DNA from: an uncultured Prevotellaceae bacterium
GTDB taxonomy: Bacteria; Bacteroidota; Bacteroidia; Bacteroidales; Muribaculaceae
Assembly (NCBI GenBank): GCA_947165675.1
Contig: CAMVBJ010000015.1
Location: 1 to 64,000, forward strand
DNA: 64,000 bases
Direction of reading: 5' to 3'
Below the pieces are notes generated by a model. The model ran no database searches, was not told the DNA's origin, and worked only from the letters and a program-made list of their open reading frames with translations. Positions within the stretch are counted from its first letter, which is position 1. Each line of letters opens with the position of its first letter. Of this stretch, positions 23,592-32,391 are shown piece after piece. A program made the translations under genes and the position numbers.

Positions 23592-24203
23592 TTAAATCGT
23601 GACGTTAAGGATTGATTCCAGGCGCGCTAACGATGATTGCCGTTGATGTCTGATCACGCTCACGTCGATTGAGGCCATCAGTGGTGCGATGCTGTTGCCC
23701 TTCAGATAGATCTTGTTGGCCCGCTTGAAGAGGGTCTGCATCTTTTGGTATCCAGTTCCACCTGCCAACGGAATGGGTGCCTTCTTCAATTTGAGGAACG
23801 CACAAATGCCTGCCAGGTCATCCAGAAGCCAATCTTCCATCATCTGCTCTACCCTGACGTGGCAGAACTCACTGATTCCAAGTTTCTTGACTTCTCGCTC
23901 AACCTTGTTCCAGTCAACCACGGGACGCTCAGCATATTCGAACACATCGGTATCATAACTGCAACATACCGCTGTCACCGCCATGCCTTTCTTCAATGCT
24001 TTCGGGCAAATATCGTTTTGGAGTTTGCCAACGATCTTATTGGTGTAGCGCGAGACACCGCGCAGGTTCCTCACTTCGCATGAGACGACCTCGGTTGTCG
24101 AATGTTCACGATAGAACTGAATGAGATGGTCAAAGAAGATTTTATCGGTGTCGCCTTCAACAAAGATCACCACATGGGGCTTATTGGGTCCTGTCTTCTT
24201 CAT
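23592..24203 (-). CDS. TOPRIM-domain nuclease-like protein, partner of ATPase
   Basis: The 203-residue protein begins with HVVIFVEGDTDKIFFDHL, in which the Glu at residue 16 fits the TOPRIM catalytic glutamate, followed by CSYDTDVFEY with the paired Asp of the DxD motif (about residues 84 and 86). TOPRIM domains are found in OLD-type nucleases and PARIS-like AriB proteins. ATG at 24203 lies 4 bases after the ATPase stop; the TTG at 24215 is less likely. The compact two-gene layout implies a joint complex, probably in phage or plasmid defence. Confidence 0.7.
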   Translation of the reverse strand: MKKTGPNKPHVVIFVEGDTDKIFFDHLIQFYREHSTTEVVSCEVRNLRGVSRYTNKIVGKLQNDICPKALKKGMAVTAVCCSYDTDVFEYAERPVVDWNKVEREVKKLGISEFCHVRVEQMMEDWLLDDLAGICAFLKLKKAPIPLAGGTGYQKMQTLFKRANKIYLKGNSIAPLMASIDVSVIRHQRQSSLARLESILNVTI

Positions 24204-24207
24204 ACCT

Positions 24208-25479
24208 TCACGCAAAATACTCGTTCAACATCTCATCATCGGCCTCGGCATCAAGCATCATGTCAAATAGGTATTCACCGATGGATACTTCCTCGGCTGA
24301 CGCCTGACGCAACACCTTATTGACCTTGCTGGGCTTGATGGCCTTGAATTCAGCAATACCTGAATGTGTGGGCAAGCCTAACTGGATATTGCTCGGCGAC
24401 AGATACTTGACCAAATAGGGGGAATGACTCGTCGTGATGACCTTGGTATTACCCGCAAGTTCGGTAACGACTTGTAGCAGATTTTGCAACAGTCGTGGAT
24501 GTACAGAGTTTTCCAATTCCTCGAACATGAGCAGGTCTACATGGTTGAGGCTGGCTGCCAACGACATGGTCAAGACAAACAAGATTTTCTTGCTGCCGGT
24601 TGACACATTGTTGATGCTGGTGTACTGGTTATTGTAGCGTTCCTTGACACGGATATCAAAGTATGTGTTTGGGAGTTGGAATGGCACATCTGTCTTCGGT
24701 GACAAGTCCACCTGGACCGGCTCAAAATCCTCAATGTTGGGCAACAGGTCAACGATGGTGTTCTTCAGCAACTCATACTTGTCCACATCAAGTTGGCGGA
24801 GGCTGTTGATGAAGAAGCCGATTTCACCAGGCTTGGGAAAGGACACACTGTACCCTCCAGAGCCCGAGGCTGGATATGGTGAACTGAAAATACCATCAGG
24901 ATTGTCCAGAGTATTCACACGCTTGACGTTCATCGACCTTATGGCCTTAACCACGTCCAGATAGAACAGCCCATCCATATTCAACAGTTTATCCATGACA
25001 AGGGTGCCACGATCAACCAGAACCTCTTTGTTGCAGCGTCCCTTAGGCGTGGCAATGATATACGCGAGTTCAGTGGCCTCGCGCTTGATATAGGCTTTGT
25101 ACTTGAGCTCGGAGGCTTGCTTCAATTTCAGGGTCTCGCTCACCACCCTACTCCCTTGATCTTTACCATTTGTCCTGGCCCACTCAAACGAAAAGCCATA
25201 AACAAACTCCGTGTCACCCGTGCAGCCCTCCATCTCAAACGAGAAGGGAGCATCCTCCATTGACTTATTGATGGGAATCACGTTGCGCGTTGACATCATC
25301 TTGAGCCTGATATCGCTCTGAGCCGCCATGAACTGCACAGCGAACTCGATGGCGACAAGGAAGTTGCTCTTACCATAATTGTTGGGAGCGACAAGGGCCG
25401 TCAGCTTCTCCATGGGAATCTCAACATCCTTAATATTGGTGATTCCGCCAACCTTGATTTTCTTAATCGATATCTTCAT
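24208..25479 (-). CDS. SMC/ABC-type AAA ATPase (OLD/PARIS AriA-like)
   Basis: The 423-residue ATPase shows Walker A APNNYGKSN (31-39), ABC-like signature STGSKKILF, Walker B DLLMFEELENSVHPRLLQNL and the switch histidine TTSHSPY. This is the AAA_21/AAA_15-like fold of OLD, RloA and AriA proteins. ATG at 25479 (MKISIKKIKVGG) was selected because the domain begins there; the frame is open to 25605 but that part has atypical composition. With the adjacent TOPRIM gene it forms a candidate defence pair similar in layout to PARIS or split OLD systems. Confidence 0.8.
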   Translation of the reverse strand: MKISIKKIKVGGITNIKDVEIPMEKLTALVAPNNYGKSNFLVAIEFAVQFMAAQSDIRLKMMSTRNVIPINKSMEDAPFSFEMEGCTGDTEFVYGFSFEWARTNGKDQGSRVVSETLKLKQASELKYKAYIKREATELAYIIATPKGRCNKEVLVDRGTLVMDKLLNMDGLFYLDVVKAIRSMNVKRVNTLDNPDGIFSSPYPASGSGGYSVSFPKPGEIGFFINSLRQLDVDKYELLKNTIVDLLPNIEDFEPVQVDLSPKTDVPFQLPNTYFDIRVKERYNNQYTSINNVSTGSKKILFVLTMSLAASLNHVDLLMFEELENSVHPRLLQNLLQVVTELAGNTKVITTSHSPYLVKYLSPSNIQLGLPTHSGIAEFKAIKPSKVNKVLRQASAEEVSIGEYLFDMMLDAEADDEMLNEYFA

Positions 25480-25601
25480 AATGTCGAAATATTTGCGTTT
25501 TGACCGCAAAAATAGCCTATTTTTTGCTATTTTCAAAAGAAAACGCAACAAATCGTTGCGTTTTCCACAAATTCTTCTCTTCACAACATCAGGTATTAGT
25601 A

Positions 25602-26960
25602 TCAACTTGCAATTGACTTGACGAAATCATACACCAACTCAAGTTTCTCGGCATCGAGATTCTCAAGAGCAGTGATGATGTCAACCTTGGTGTCTTTCCC
25701 GTTCCACTTGCCAAGTTCAAGTTTCTGTGTATCGTTCCCCACCTCGATGTAGGGCTTCATGCTCTGATAGTCCTTGTGCCCCGTGCATGACATGACAACG
25801 GCAGGTGGTATTCCAAATGCCAGAGAGCAGCACACAAACGTGCGACGACCGTCATGGCAACCAATGATTTCATAGAACTTATGAACCTCATCGTACCGTT
25901 TCGTGCCAATGAAGTAAGTGTTGACGACTTCCCTTTCGATGCCGGCCTGCTCTGCCGCAATTTTGATATAGTCATTCAACTTCTGGCTTGACGGCACTGG
26001 GAATAGACTACCATCGGATGACTTGTAGTTGGAGTACTTGTCGATAATCTCCCGCGCATAATCAATAATCGGTATCGTAATTGGAGTCGAGGTCTTCTTG
26101 GTGTAGAGTTCAATGCCACGGCTTGTGATATTGGCCCGTTTGAGTTGAGCAAGATCAGAATAGCGCAACGAGGTGAACGCCATGAAACAGAACATGTCGC
26201 GAGCCTTATCCAGATAGTTATGCTCGGGCGCAAACTTGAAGTGATAGAACTGCATCAACTCCTGGAACGTCAGGAAAGTCACATTCTTCTTGGTGACGGT
26301 CAGATGAATTTGACTGTCAATCGCGCTCTCGTTGACTGGATAGCCGTTGGCCTTCATCCAGCGAAGGAACGACTTCAAAAACCGGAACTGCTTGGTAATC
26401 GTGCGATTCTTATAATTGTTCTTGACATACCAATCCTTGAGTTCAATCATCTTGTCCTTGTCAAGGGTCTCAAGAGAAACGGTAGGATCACACTGGGTCA
26501 AGTGCTTCCACACCTGTTCATACTTGTAATGCACAGCGCTCGTCCAATCGCGTTCCTTTTTGCCCGACGCGAGGAAGTCGTCAAAAATCTCCTTGAGCGG
26601 CTTTACCTGTGGCTCTTCTTCCATGTCCTCGACCCGGCCGACCTTCTCGTTCACGAGTTCACGCAGTTCGTCTGGTTCTGGCATAATATCCTTGAGCCCG
26701 TACTCAACAAAGGACTCCTTGATGGCCACAAGGAACTCGTCAATCCGATCGTTAATAACTCGCGACGGTATTCTCTTCTGGCCGACGACATGAGTTGAAC
26801 CACGCACAGGCCGCTGCGAGTCAGCATTCCATTTTGATGGGTCAGCATGCAACCCGATAGAGAAGCCGACCTCCGATCTCTTTTTGTTCCATCTTACACG
26901 CACCACCACCTGATTGCGATGGTTCAGGAATGTCCTGCAATTAAATTTAATCTCCTTCAT
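25602..26960 (-). CDS. Tyrosine recombinase / phage-type integrase
   Basis: This 452-residue protein has the Bacteroidetes integrase layout: an N-terminal arm-binding region (RVRWNKKRSEVGFSIGLHADP), a core-binding domain (about residues 118-215), and a catalytic domain with Arg266 (SLRYSDL), Lys288 or Lys289, His369-x-x-Arg372 (CHDGRR), His395 (CTGHKDY) and nucleophilic Tyr404 (MKPYIEV). All catalytic residues are present. It lies at the right edge of the accessory island and probably integrated it. Its stop is about 120 bp from the ATPase start. Confidence 0.9.
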   Translation of the reverse strand: MKEIKFNCRTFLNHRNQVVVRVRWNKKRSEVGFSIGLHADPSKWNADSQRPVRGSTHVVGQKRIPSRVINDRIDEFLVAIKESFVEYGLKDIMPEPDELRELVNEKVGRVEDMEEEPQVKPLKEIFDDFLASGKKERDWTSAVHYKYEQVWKHLTQCDPTVSLETLDKDKMIELKDWYVKNNYKNRTITKQFRFLKSFLRWMKANGYPVNESAIDSQIHLTVTKKNVTFLTFQELMQFYHFKFAPEHNYLDKARDMFCFMAFTSLRYSDLAQLKRANITSRGIELYTKKTSTPITIPIIDYAREIIDKYSNYKSSDGSLFPVPSSQKLNDYIKIAAEQAGIEREVVNTYFIGTKRYDEVHKFYEIIGCHDGRRTFVCCSLAFGIPPAVVMSCTGHKDYQSMKPYIEVGNDTQKLELGKWNGKDTKVDIITALENLDAEKLELVYDFVKSIAS

Positions 26961-27009
26961 AATAACTTTAATTATATATTTTCTGCAAAATTACAATGCC
27001 TCAAAATAA

Positions 27010-27090
27010 TACGCAAATTATTGAGTAACAATAAATTAGCACGATACGATAAGACATCACAAGACATCTTATGACACGATAACGCCATTA
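27010..27090. other. Candidate attachment / integrase-binding region
   Basis: Just upstream of the integrase start are an inverted repeat TTATTG/CAATAA (27018-27034) and iterated words (ACGATAAGACAT, CACAAGACAT, ATAAGA/TCTTAT, ACGATAAC) between 27047 and 27083. Clustered short repeats beside an integrase suggest arm-type binding sites, but no matching att copy is seen at the left end. The rest of 26961-27192 shows nothing else. Confidence 0.3.
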
Positions 27091-27192
27091 TGCCGACCAC
27101 TTCATCCGACAAGTTTCCATCGAAGACGTGCACGTCAAATTCGCATGACTTTGAGTAAAAAGAAACGCTGGGTCGCGTCGGTGCGCAAGGTT

Positions 27193-27393
27193 GCTTTTTT
27201 GGGGGGTACATTGATTCCCCCCTTTTACGGGATAACGGGGTATAAATCGAGATGAATAGAATCGATAGCTTAATCTAAGCAACTGACGATCTGAACATTA
27301 ACGACTCTATCCGTGTCGGATCATATTGCTCCAAAATGCGCTATGCTCCACAATTCAAAAATAAGCGACTGATTTTCAGCCGCTTATTTTTTA
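27193..27393. repeat. 200-bp direct repeat, copy 1
   Basis: This stretch is almost identical to 28443-28643. It starts with a hairpin GGGGGG/CCCCCC flanked by T-runs, continues through a shared AT/GC mixed region, and ends with a hairpin AAATAAGCG...CGCTTATTT that acts as a terminator for the minus-strand lipoprotein gene 13 bp away. Differences are a few single bases and the T-run length. Confidence 0.8.
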
Positions 27394-27405
27394 TTTCATT
27401 GGTTG

Positions 27406-28317
27406 CTAATTCTGCGAGACGCGCACAGCACGTATTGCGAAACCGTTGAAGCGGTTGAAGTTGAAGCAGTTGTACACGTTAAACGAATAGAAGTTCAGGA
27501 GGTAGGCATCGGCGGTGTTGTACGAGCAGAGCGAGCGCGACCAATAGCGACCGACCGAGCCCACGTTGCTGAGCGACTCGCACCAGCGGTAGCCGGCGGC
27601 GGGCAAGAAGATGGTGTTGCCATTCGGCCCGGTACCCAACTGACCGTTCACGCCGTTGCGCTGCGTCCACTGCCAAGAACAGCAATTTACCAACTCTTCA
27701 ATCTGGTCACTGGTCGGCATGCGCCAATACGGGTTCCAATTGACGTAAGCCGCATCGTCCTCGGGATCCAATTCGGTCTTGCCGTCTCCTTCAATAGTCG
27801 GAAATGACGAATAATCATATTTCGTCAACTGCCAATACCCGTTATTATCATAGTAACACCACTTGTAGGTGCTACTGTCGTAGTAATCCTTAGGAGAGGT
27901 CTCGCCCCAGGCGAAGTGGTCGCCGTACTCTTCTGGGCTGCTGGCACCGACGTTGCACGTAGCCCACAGCGTGCCGCTGGGCAACCCTAAGTCAACATAT
28001 TCATGATCTATGGCAGGTACCTCGAAAGTCTGCTCAACCGTATCACTATTCTGTAAATTGATGCCATAGCCGTAACCCGACACCACAATGGTCTGTTGCT
28101 TGTAGGTTTGAGTAATTGTGTAAGGAAGAATTGTTTCAATACCATTAACGTATGCTTTATAGGCATTGGCGCATGTTGCTGTGATTTCATAGTTCTCGTC
28201 CATTGCAAAAACGGGAGCCTCAGCTATGGGCGTTGGCTCATCATCACTACATGATGTAAGAGATGCCAATCCTGCAACAAAAGACAGTAATATAAATATT
28301 ATCTTAACTGTTTTCAT
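27406..28317 (-). CDS. DUF1566/Fib-succ-major-type lipoprotein
   Basis: The N-terminus (MKTVKIIFILLSF, then ASLTSC) is a lipoprotein signal peptide with the lipid-modified Cys in LTSC, followed by an Asp/Glu/Pro-rich linker. The body has DLGLPSGTLWATCNVGAS, YGDHFAWGETSPK, PYWRMPTSDQIEEL and a C-terminal GFAIRAVRVSQN, the hallmarks of the Fibrobacter succinogenes major paralogous (DUF1566-like) domain. It is probably surface exposed; its ligand is unknown. ATG at 28317 is chosen over 28329. It is bracketed by two 200-bp direct repeats. Confidence 0.8.
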   Translation of the reverse strand: MKTVKIIFILLSFVAGLASLTSCSDDEPTPIAEAPVFAMDENYEITATCANAYKAYVNGIETILPYTITQTYKQQTIVVSGYGYGINLQNSDTVEQTFEVPAIDHEYVDLGLPSGTLWATCNVGASSPEEYGDHFAWGETSPKDYYDSSTYKWCYYDNNGYWQLTKYDYSSFPTIEGDGKTELDPEDDAAYVNWNPYWRMPTSDQIEELVNCCSWQWTQRNGVNGQLGTGPNGNTIFLPAAGYRWCESLSNVGSVGRYWSRSLCSYNTADAYLLNFYSFNVYNCFNFNRFNGFAIRAVRVSQN

Positions 28318-28382
28318 ATTGTGAATCATTAAACTGTGAATTCAAATTAAGTGATATCTCGTTTATATATCATTGTGCATTG

Positions 28383-28390
28383 CAAAGGTA
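28383..28390 (-). promoter_or_regulatory. -7 box of lipoprotein gene
   Basis: On the minus strand TACCTTTG (28390-28383) matches the Bacteroidetes -7 consensus and lies 66 bases before the lipoprotein ATG. Confidence 0.55.
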
Positions 28391-28442
28391 TGAAAAATAT
28401 TGCTAAACATTTCATTATCTCAACTTTTTCGGTGGTTATCTC

Positions 28443-28643
28443 GCTTTTTGGGGGGTACATTGATTCCCCCCTTTTACGGGATAACGGGGTATAAATCGAG
28501 ATGAATAGAATCGATAGCTCAATCTAAGCAACTGACGATCTGAACATTAACGACTCTATCCGTGTCGGACCATATTGCTCCAAAATGCGCTATGCTCCAC
28601 AACCAATCAAATAAGCGACTGAAATTCAGCCGCTTATTTTTGT
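28443..28643. repeat. 200-bp direct repeat, copy 2
   Basis: This is the second copy of the 27193-27393 repeat, in the same orientation, 1250 bp apart, upstream of the lipoprotein gene. It ends in the same AAATAAGCG/CGCTTATTT terminator-like hairpin followed by TTTTT. The space to the riboswitch (28644-28800) shows no gene. Confidence 0.8.
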
Positions 28644-28809
28644 TTACACTGGGTGCGCCATCCGATGTACTATTGTTACTATATTTCGAAACATGCTTTG
28701 GTTACTCATTATTATAATTGGGGGAGTGATGAGGGGGTAGATTTTATTTGGTATTTTTTTCAGAAGAGTTAATTTTCTTGGGTTTTATTGTTTTTATTAA
28801 AAAAAGCAG

Positions 28810-28817
28810 TACCTTTG
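28810..28817 (+). promoter_or_regulatory. -7 box upstream of cobalamin riboswitch
   Basis: TACCTTTG at 28810-28817 matches the Bacteroidetes -7 consensus. Transcription would start close to 28825, just before the riboswitch aptamer. Confidence 0.6.
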
Positions 28818-28830
28818 CAGCGCTTAAAAT

Positions 28831-29003
28831 GGTAATCGTGTGGTTGTGAACCACATTGATGAAAGGGAATCCGGTGAGAATCCGGAACTGTACCTGCAGC
28901 TGTAATCCCCTTTAACACAGGGTCTGCTTACGTCAATGCCACTGGCCGAGATCAAGGCTGGGAAGGCAAGCGGACTGGGGAAAAGTCAGAAGACCTGCCA
29001 TCG
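28831..29003 (+). promoter_or_regulatory. Cobalamin riboswitch
   Basis: The segment contains the invariant aptamer words AAGGGAATCCGGTGAGAATC, GGAACTGTACC, GCAGCTGTAATCC, GCCACTGGC, GGGAAGGC and AGTCAGAAGACCTGCC in order. These are the conserved core and B12-box elements of the cobalamin riboswitch. A downstream hairpin (GTTAG-TTTTA/TAAAAC-TAAC, about 29011-29035) may belong to the expression platform. It lies upstream of the first BtuB-like receptor and probably represses the receptor/CbiK/receptor operon when B12 is abundant. Confidence 0.93.
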
Positions 29004-29090
29004 CTTTAGGAGTTAGGTTTTAGCTTAAAACTAACAACTGAAAACTTAAAAAGTACGCTCACTCAGGAACAGGTGTGACGGAATGCAGAC

Positions 29091-31247
29091 ATGAAAAGAA
29101 AACAACAACTGACAGCGGCAATAGTGCTGTCTTTATGCATGACTAATGCAGTCAATGCACAACAGGTTGACATCTGGCGACAGGACAGTCTGCCAGAGGT
29201 GGTTGTAACGGGTACTGGAACGCGGCACCTGTTAAAAGATGCGCCCGTACAGACCGAGGTCATCACCAGCAAGATGTTGCAAAACTATGCTGGCAAGAGC
29301 ATCGAGGATATACTGAGCGGGCTCACGGCTTCTTTTGCCTTTGGTGAGGATGACATGGGCTCACAGATGCAGTTGGGTGGCTTGGGAAACAGCTACATCC
29401 TGATTCTGATTGACGGCAAGCGCATCCACGGTGATGTGGGCGGGCAGAATGAGTTGTCACTCATTGACCCTCAAAATATCGAGAAAATCGAGATCGTGAA
29501 GGGAGCGTCGAGCGCCCTGTATGGTTCGGATGCCATTGCGGGTGTGGTCAACATCATTACGCGCAAGCATCATGAGCAGGGCGTGCTCGTCGAGAACACG
29601 ACTCGCCTGGGCAGCTATGGTGACGTGAGGCAGCACAACGGTTTGGCGTTGAACTACGGTAAACTGAGCAGTTACACCAACTTCCAGCTGCAACACAGCG
29701 ACGGCTGGCAGAACACGACCGTAGAGCATACCGAGGGCTCTGAACCGCCGATTACAGACTCCCGCAACAAGACCGTGAACCGCCACACCAACTGGCAGGT
29801 CGCCGAGCGGTTGACCTATCGTCCCGTCAAGGATGTGGAACTGTATGCCGATGGCACCTTGTACTGGAAACGCATCTACCGCGTGAGTGGCCGTCATCCA
29901 CACTATGATGTCAAGACATGGGACATGGAGTACCACAACGGGTCGGCATCCGTGGGCGGCAAGTGGCAGCGCAACAAGACCGATTTCATCTCGCTTGATG
30001 TGGACTGGAACCGTCACGCTTACTATTATTATTACACGGCAACGACCCTTGTCGAGGACTATGACAAGAGCGCTGGCACGCCCTACTACCCCTATTTTCC
30101 CTATCTTCCTGACCAAAAAGAGCTGCAAAGCGACCAGCAGCGCACCATGGCCACCCTCAAGGGCGTGTTCACATTACCGTACAGCAACATCCTGAGCACA
30201 GGCTTGGAATTCCGCTATGACTGGCTCCATGCACCCACGCGCGTCAAGGGAGGCAAGGCCAGTGACTGGACAGCCGCCGTGTATGTTCAAGACGAGTTCA
30301 ATCCCGTCCACAATGTCAATATCACTGCCGGCCTGCGATTTAACAAGAATCAGCAATTTGGCATTCGGCTCACGCCCAAGTTGTCTGCCATGTGGAAACC
30401 AGGCAACGCCTGGCGGTTGCGCGCGACATGGAGTCAAGGATTCAAGACGCCCGCCATCCGTGAGCTGTTCTACCGCTATGTGCGACAGATGAGTGGCACC
30501 TACCTCTATCTGGGCAATACCAACCTCAAGCCTCAATCAAGCAACTATTTCTCGGTAAGCGGCGAATATGGCTGGCGTGGCTTGAACGTGACGGTGACAG
30601 GTTATTATAATAGAGTCAAAGACATGATTGCTCTGGTGACGATCCCCAACTATCAAGCGCCCGACGAATACATCATCCAGTATGACCCCGTGAAGACCCG
30701 CCAGTACCAGAACATTGAGGATGCCAAGACCTGTGGCATCGACGTGAACGTGAATTACCAGTGGCGAGAATTCACCTTTGGCCTGGGTTACAGCTACCTG
30801 GACACCGATGCCAACCAATATGACACCAATCATGACAAAATGCACAAAGTCACCATTGACGGCACCGCCCACCACAAGGGCAACTGGTTTGCCACTTGGG
30901 GTCACCGCTTCTCGGCCGACTACCGTCTGGGGCTGGGCGTCTATGGTCGCATGTCAAGCACGCGTTATTACCAGGACGACGGCAACGGCAAGGGCTACCA
31001 GACGTGGCGCCTGTCCACGACCCACGACATCGGTCACTCCAAGTCCTTCACTTGGCGTATCGAAGCAGGTGTCGATAACATCTTTAACTATTGTGACCGC
31101 ACGCCCCACGGCTTGCACCTGGGCACGACGACGCCAGGCCGCACGGGATATGTGTCACTGACCATCCGCTTCAATCAAGGTAAGAAACTTTCAAATAAAT
31201 ATAAGTCTAATTTTAATTCTAAACAACAAAACAATGATGAAGATTAA
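29091..31247 (+). CDS. btuB: TonB-dependent receptor, BtuB-like (first)
   Basis: This 718-residue outer-membrane receptor has a signal peptide (MKRKQQLTAAIVLSLC, then NAVNAQQ), a TonB-box region (LPEVVVTGTGT), a plug domain (DAPVQTEVITSKML, LGNSYILILIDGKRI, SSALYGSDAIAGVVNIITR) and a beta-barrel ending in VSLTIRFN with a short Asn/Lys-rich tail. Position after a cobalamin riboswitch supports uptake of B12 or other corrinoids. The 3' end overlaps the CbiK start by 14 bp. Confidence 0.88.
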   Translation: MKRKQQLTAAIVLSLCMTNAVNAQQVDIWRQDSLPEVVVTGTGTRHLLKDAPVQTEVITSKMLQNYAGKSIEDILSGLTASFAFGEDDMGSQMQLGGLGNSYILILIDGKRIHGDVGGQNELSLIDPQNIEKIEIVKGASSALYGSDAIAGVVNIITRKHHEQGVLVENTTRLGSYGDVRQHNGLALNYGKLSSYTNFQLQHSDGWQNTTVEHTEGSEPPITDSRNKTVNRHTNWQVAERLTYRPVKDVELYADGTLYWKRIYRVSGRHPHYDVKTWDMEYHNGSASVGGKWQRNKTDFISLDVDWNRHAYYYYYTATTLVEDYDKSAGTPYYPYFPYLPDQKELQSDQQRTMATLKGVFTLPYSNILSTGLEFRYDWLHAPTRVKGGKASDWTAAVYVQDEFNPVHNVNITAGLRFNKNQQFGIRLTPKLSAMWKPGNAWRLRATWSQGFKTPAIRELFYRYVRQMSGTYLYLGNTNLKPQSSNYFSVSGEYGWRGLNVTVTGYYNRVKDMIALVTIPNYQAPDEYIIQYDPVKTRQYQNIEDAKTCGIDVNVNYQWREFTFGLGYSYLDTDANQYDTNHDKMHKVTIDGTAHHKGNWFATWGHRFSADYRLGLGVYGRMSSTRYYQDDGNGKGYQTWRLSTTHDIGHSKSFTWRIEAGVDNIFNYCDRTPHGLHLGTTTPGRTGYVSLTIRFNQGKKLSNKYKSNFNSKQQNNDED

Positions 31248-32328
31248 ATCTTTATTGATTGCCATGATGGCAATCTGCTTGACCATGGGCTTCACTTCGT
31301 GCAAAGACGACAAGGACGATCCCATTGAGAACAATTACACCATTTACCAGAAAGCCGTAACCCAGACGGTTAAGTCCCAGAAGAAGAGCGACAAGGTTAT
31401 CCTGCTGGTTGCCTTTGGTTCGACCTGGGAACAGGCTTACAACGCATTTGATGCCACCGTTGACGCTTACAAGAAGGCGTTCCCCGGTTATGACGTATTC
31501 CTGTCATTCTCATCAGCCATCTGCATCAACCGTGCAGCTGCCGGTGAGAACGTTGATCCCCGCAACTTCTATGCTCCCCCCTTCTGGCTCAACGCCTTTG
31601 CCGAGGCTGAGTACATGGAAATCGTTGTTCAATCGTTGCAGGTGATTCCTGGTGAGGAATATACCCGCGTGATCAACTACATCAAGGACTTTGCCAACAA
31701 CTCCAACGGCGACATCAGCGACAAGTATCTGTCGATCGTTGACCTCAAGCTGGGTGTACCCCTGTTGCAGGATGCCGAAAGCGACGTTAATCTGGTAGCT
31801 AGCGAGCTGAACAAGCTCTACAGCAAGCAGGCCAGCGAGGGTGTTGTTGCCTTTATGGGCCACGGCAACCCCGACTCTTACGATACCTACAAGGCCAACA
31901 TTCGTTACACCCAGCTCGAAGAAGCCCTCCAGCAGTTCAACCAGAATTACTTTGTGGGAACGGTTGACATGATTGGCAACTTCAAGACCAACGTTTATGC
32001 CCGTATGCTCGCTGCCGGTATCACCAGCGGTAAGGTATATTGCCACCCCCTGATGTCGATCGACGGTGACCACGGTCACAACGACATGGCAGGTGACGAT
32101 GATGACAACTGGGACGGCGCAAAGTTCACCCCCAACGATGAGGGTGAGGTTGAGGACACTTCCTGGAAGATGTACTTCCACCACATGGGCTATGAGTGCA
32201 ACAACTCAACCATGATCGAGAAAGGTCTGCTGGAGCTCCCGACCATCCGTCAAGTGTGGATGAACCACACCAAGGACGCTATCAATGGTGAGCCCCTTGA
32301 CTTCTATCACAGCAAGAATCCCGAGTGA
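31234..32328 (+). CDS. cbiK: Lipoprotein CbiK-type cobaltochelatase
   Basis: The 364-residue protein starts with a lipoprotein signal (SLLIAMMAICLTMGF, then TSC23), followed by an acidic linker and a CbiK/class II chelatase fold: KVILLVAFGSTWEQAY (54-69), FMGHGNPDSYDTY with His210, VYCHPLMSIDGDHGHNDMAGDD with His271, His280 and His282. CbiK inserts cobalt into sirohydrochlorin in the anaerobic B12 pathway and is normally cytoplasmic. Here the Cys-anchored form must act outside the cytoplasm, between two BtuB-like receptors, so tetrapyrrole metal handling at the envelope is likely. ATG at 31234 or 31237. Confidence 0.88.
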   Translation: MMKIKSLLIAMMAICLTMGFTSCKDDKDDPIENNYTIYQKAVTQTVKSQKKSDKVILLVAFGSTWEQAYNAFDATVDAYKKAFPGYDVFLSFSSAICINRAAAGENVDPRNFYAPPFWLNAFAEAEYMEIVVQSLQVIPGEEYTRVINYIKDFANNSNGDISDKYLSIVDLKLGVPLLQDAESDVNLVASELNKLYSKQASEGVVAFMGHGNPDSYDTYKANIRYTQLEEALQQFNQNYFVGTVDMIGNFKTNVYARMLAAGITSGKVYCHPLMSIDGDHGHNDMAGDDDDNWDGAKFTPNDEGEVEDTSWKMYFHHMGYECNNSTMIEKGLLELPTIRQVWMNHTKDAINGEPLDFYHSKNPE

Positions 32329-32340
32329 TAAGACAATCTT

Positions 32341-32380
32341 TTAGGGTCTTTAAGGACTTTAAAGACTTTAAAGACCCTAA
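32341..32380. repeat. Palindromic intergenic hairpin between cbiK and second receptor
   Basis: TTAGGGTCTTTAA (32341-32353) pairs with TTAAAGACCCTAA (32368-32380); the loop repeats the word GACTTTAAAG. It is one of several word-repeat inverted repeats in this region. Confidence 0.6.
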
Positions 32381-32391
32381 CACTTAAATGA

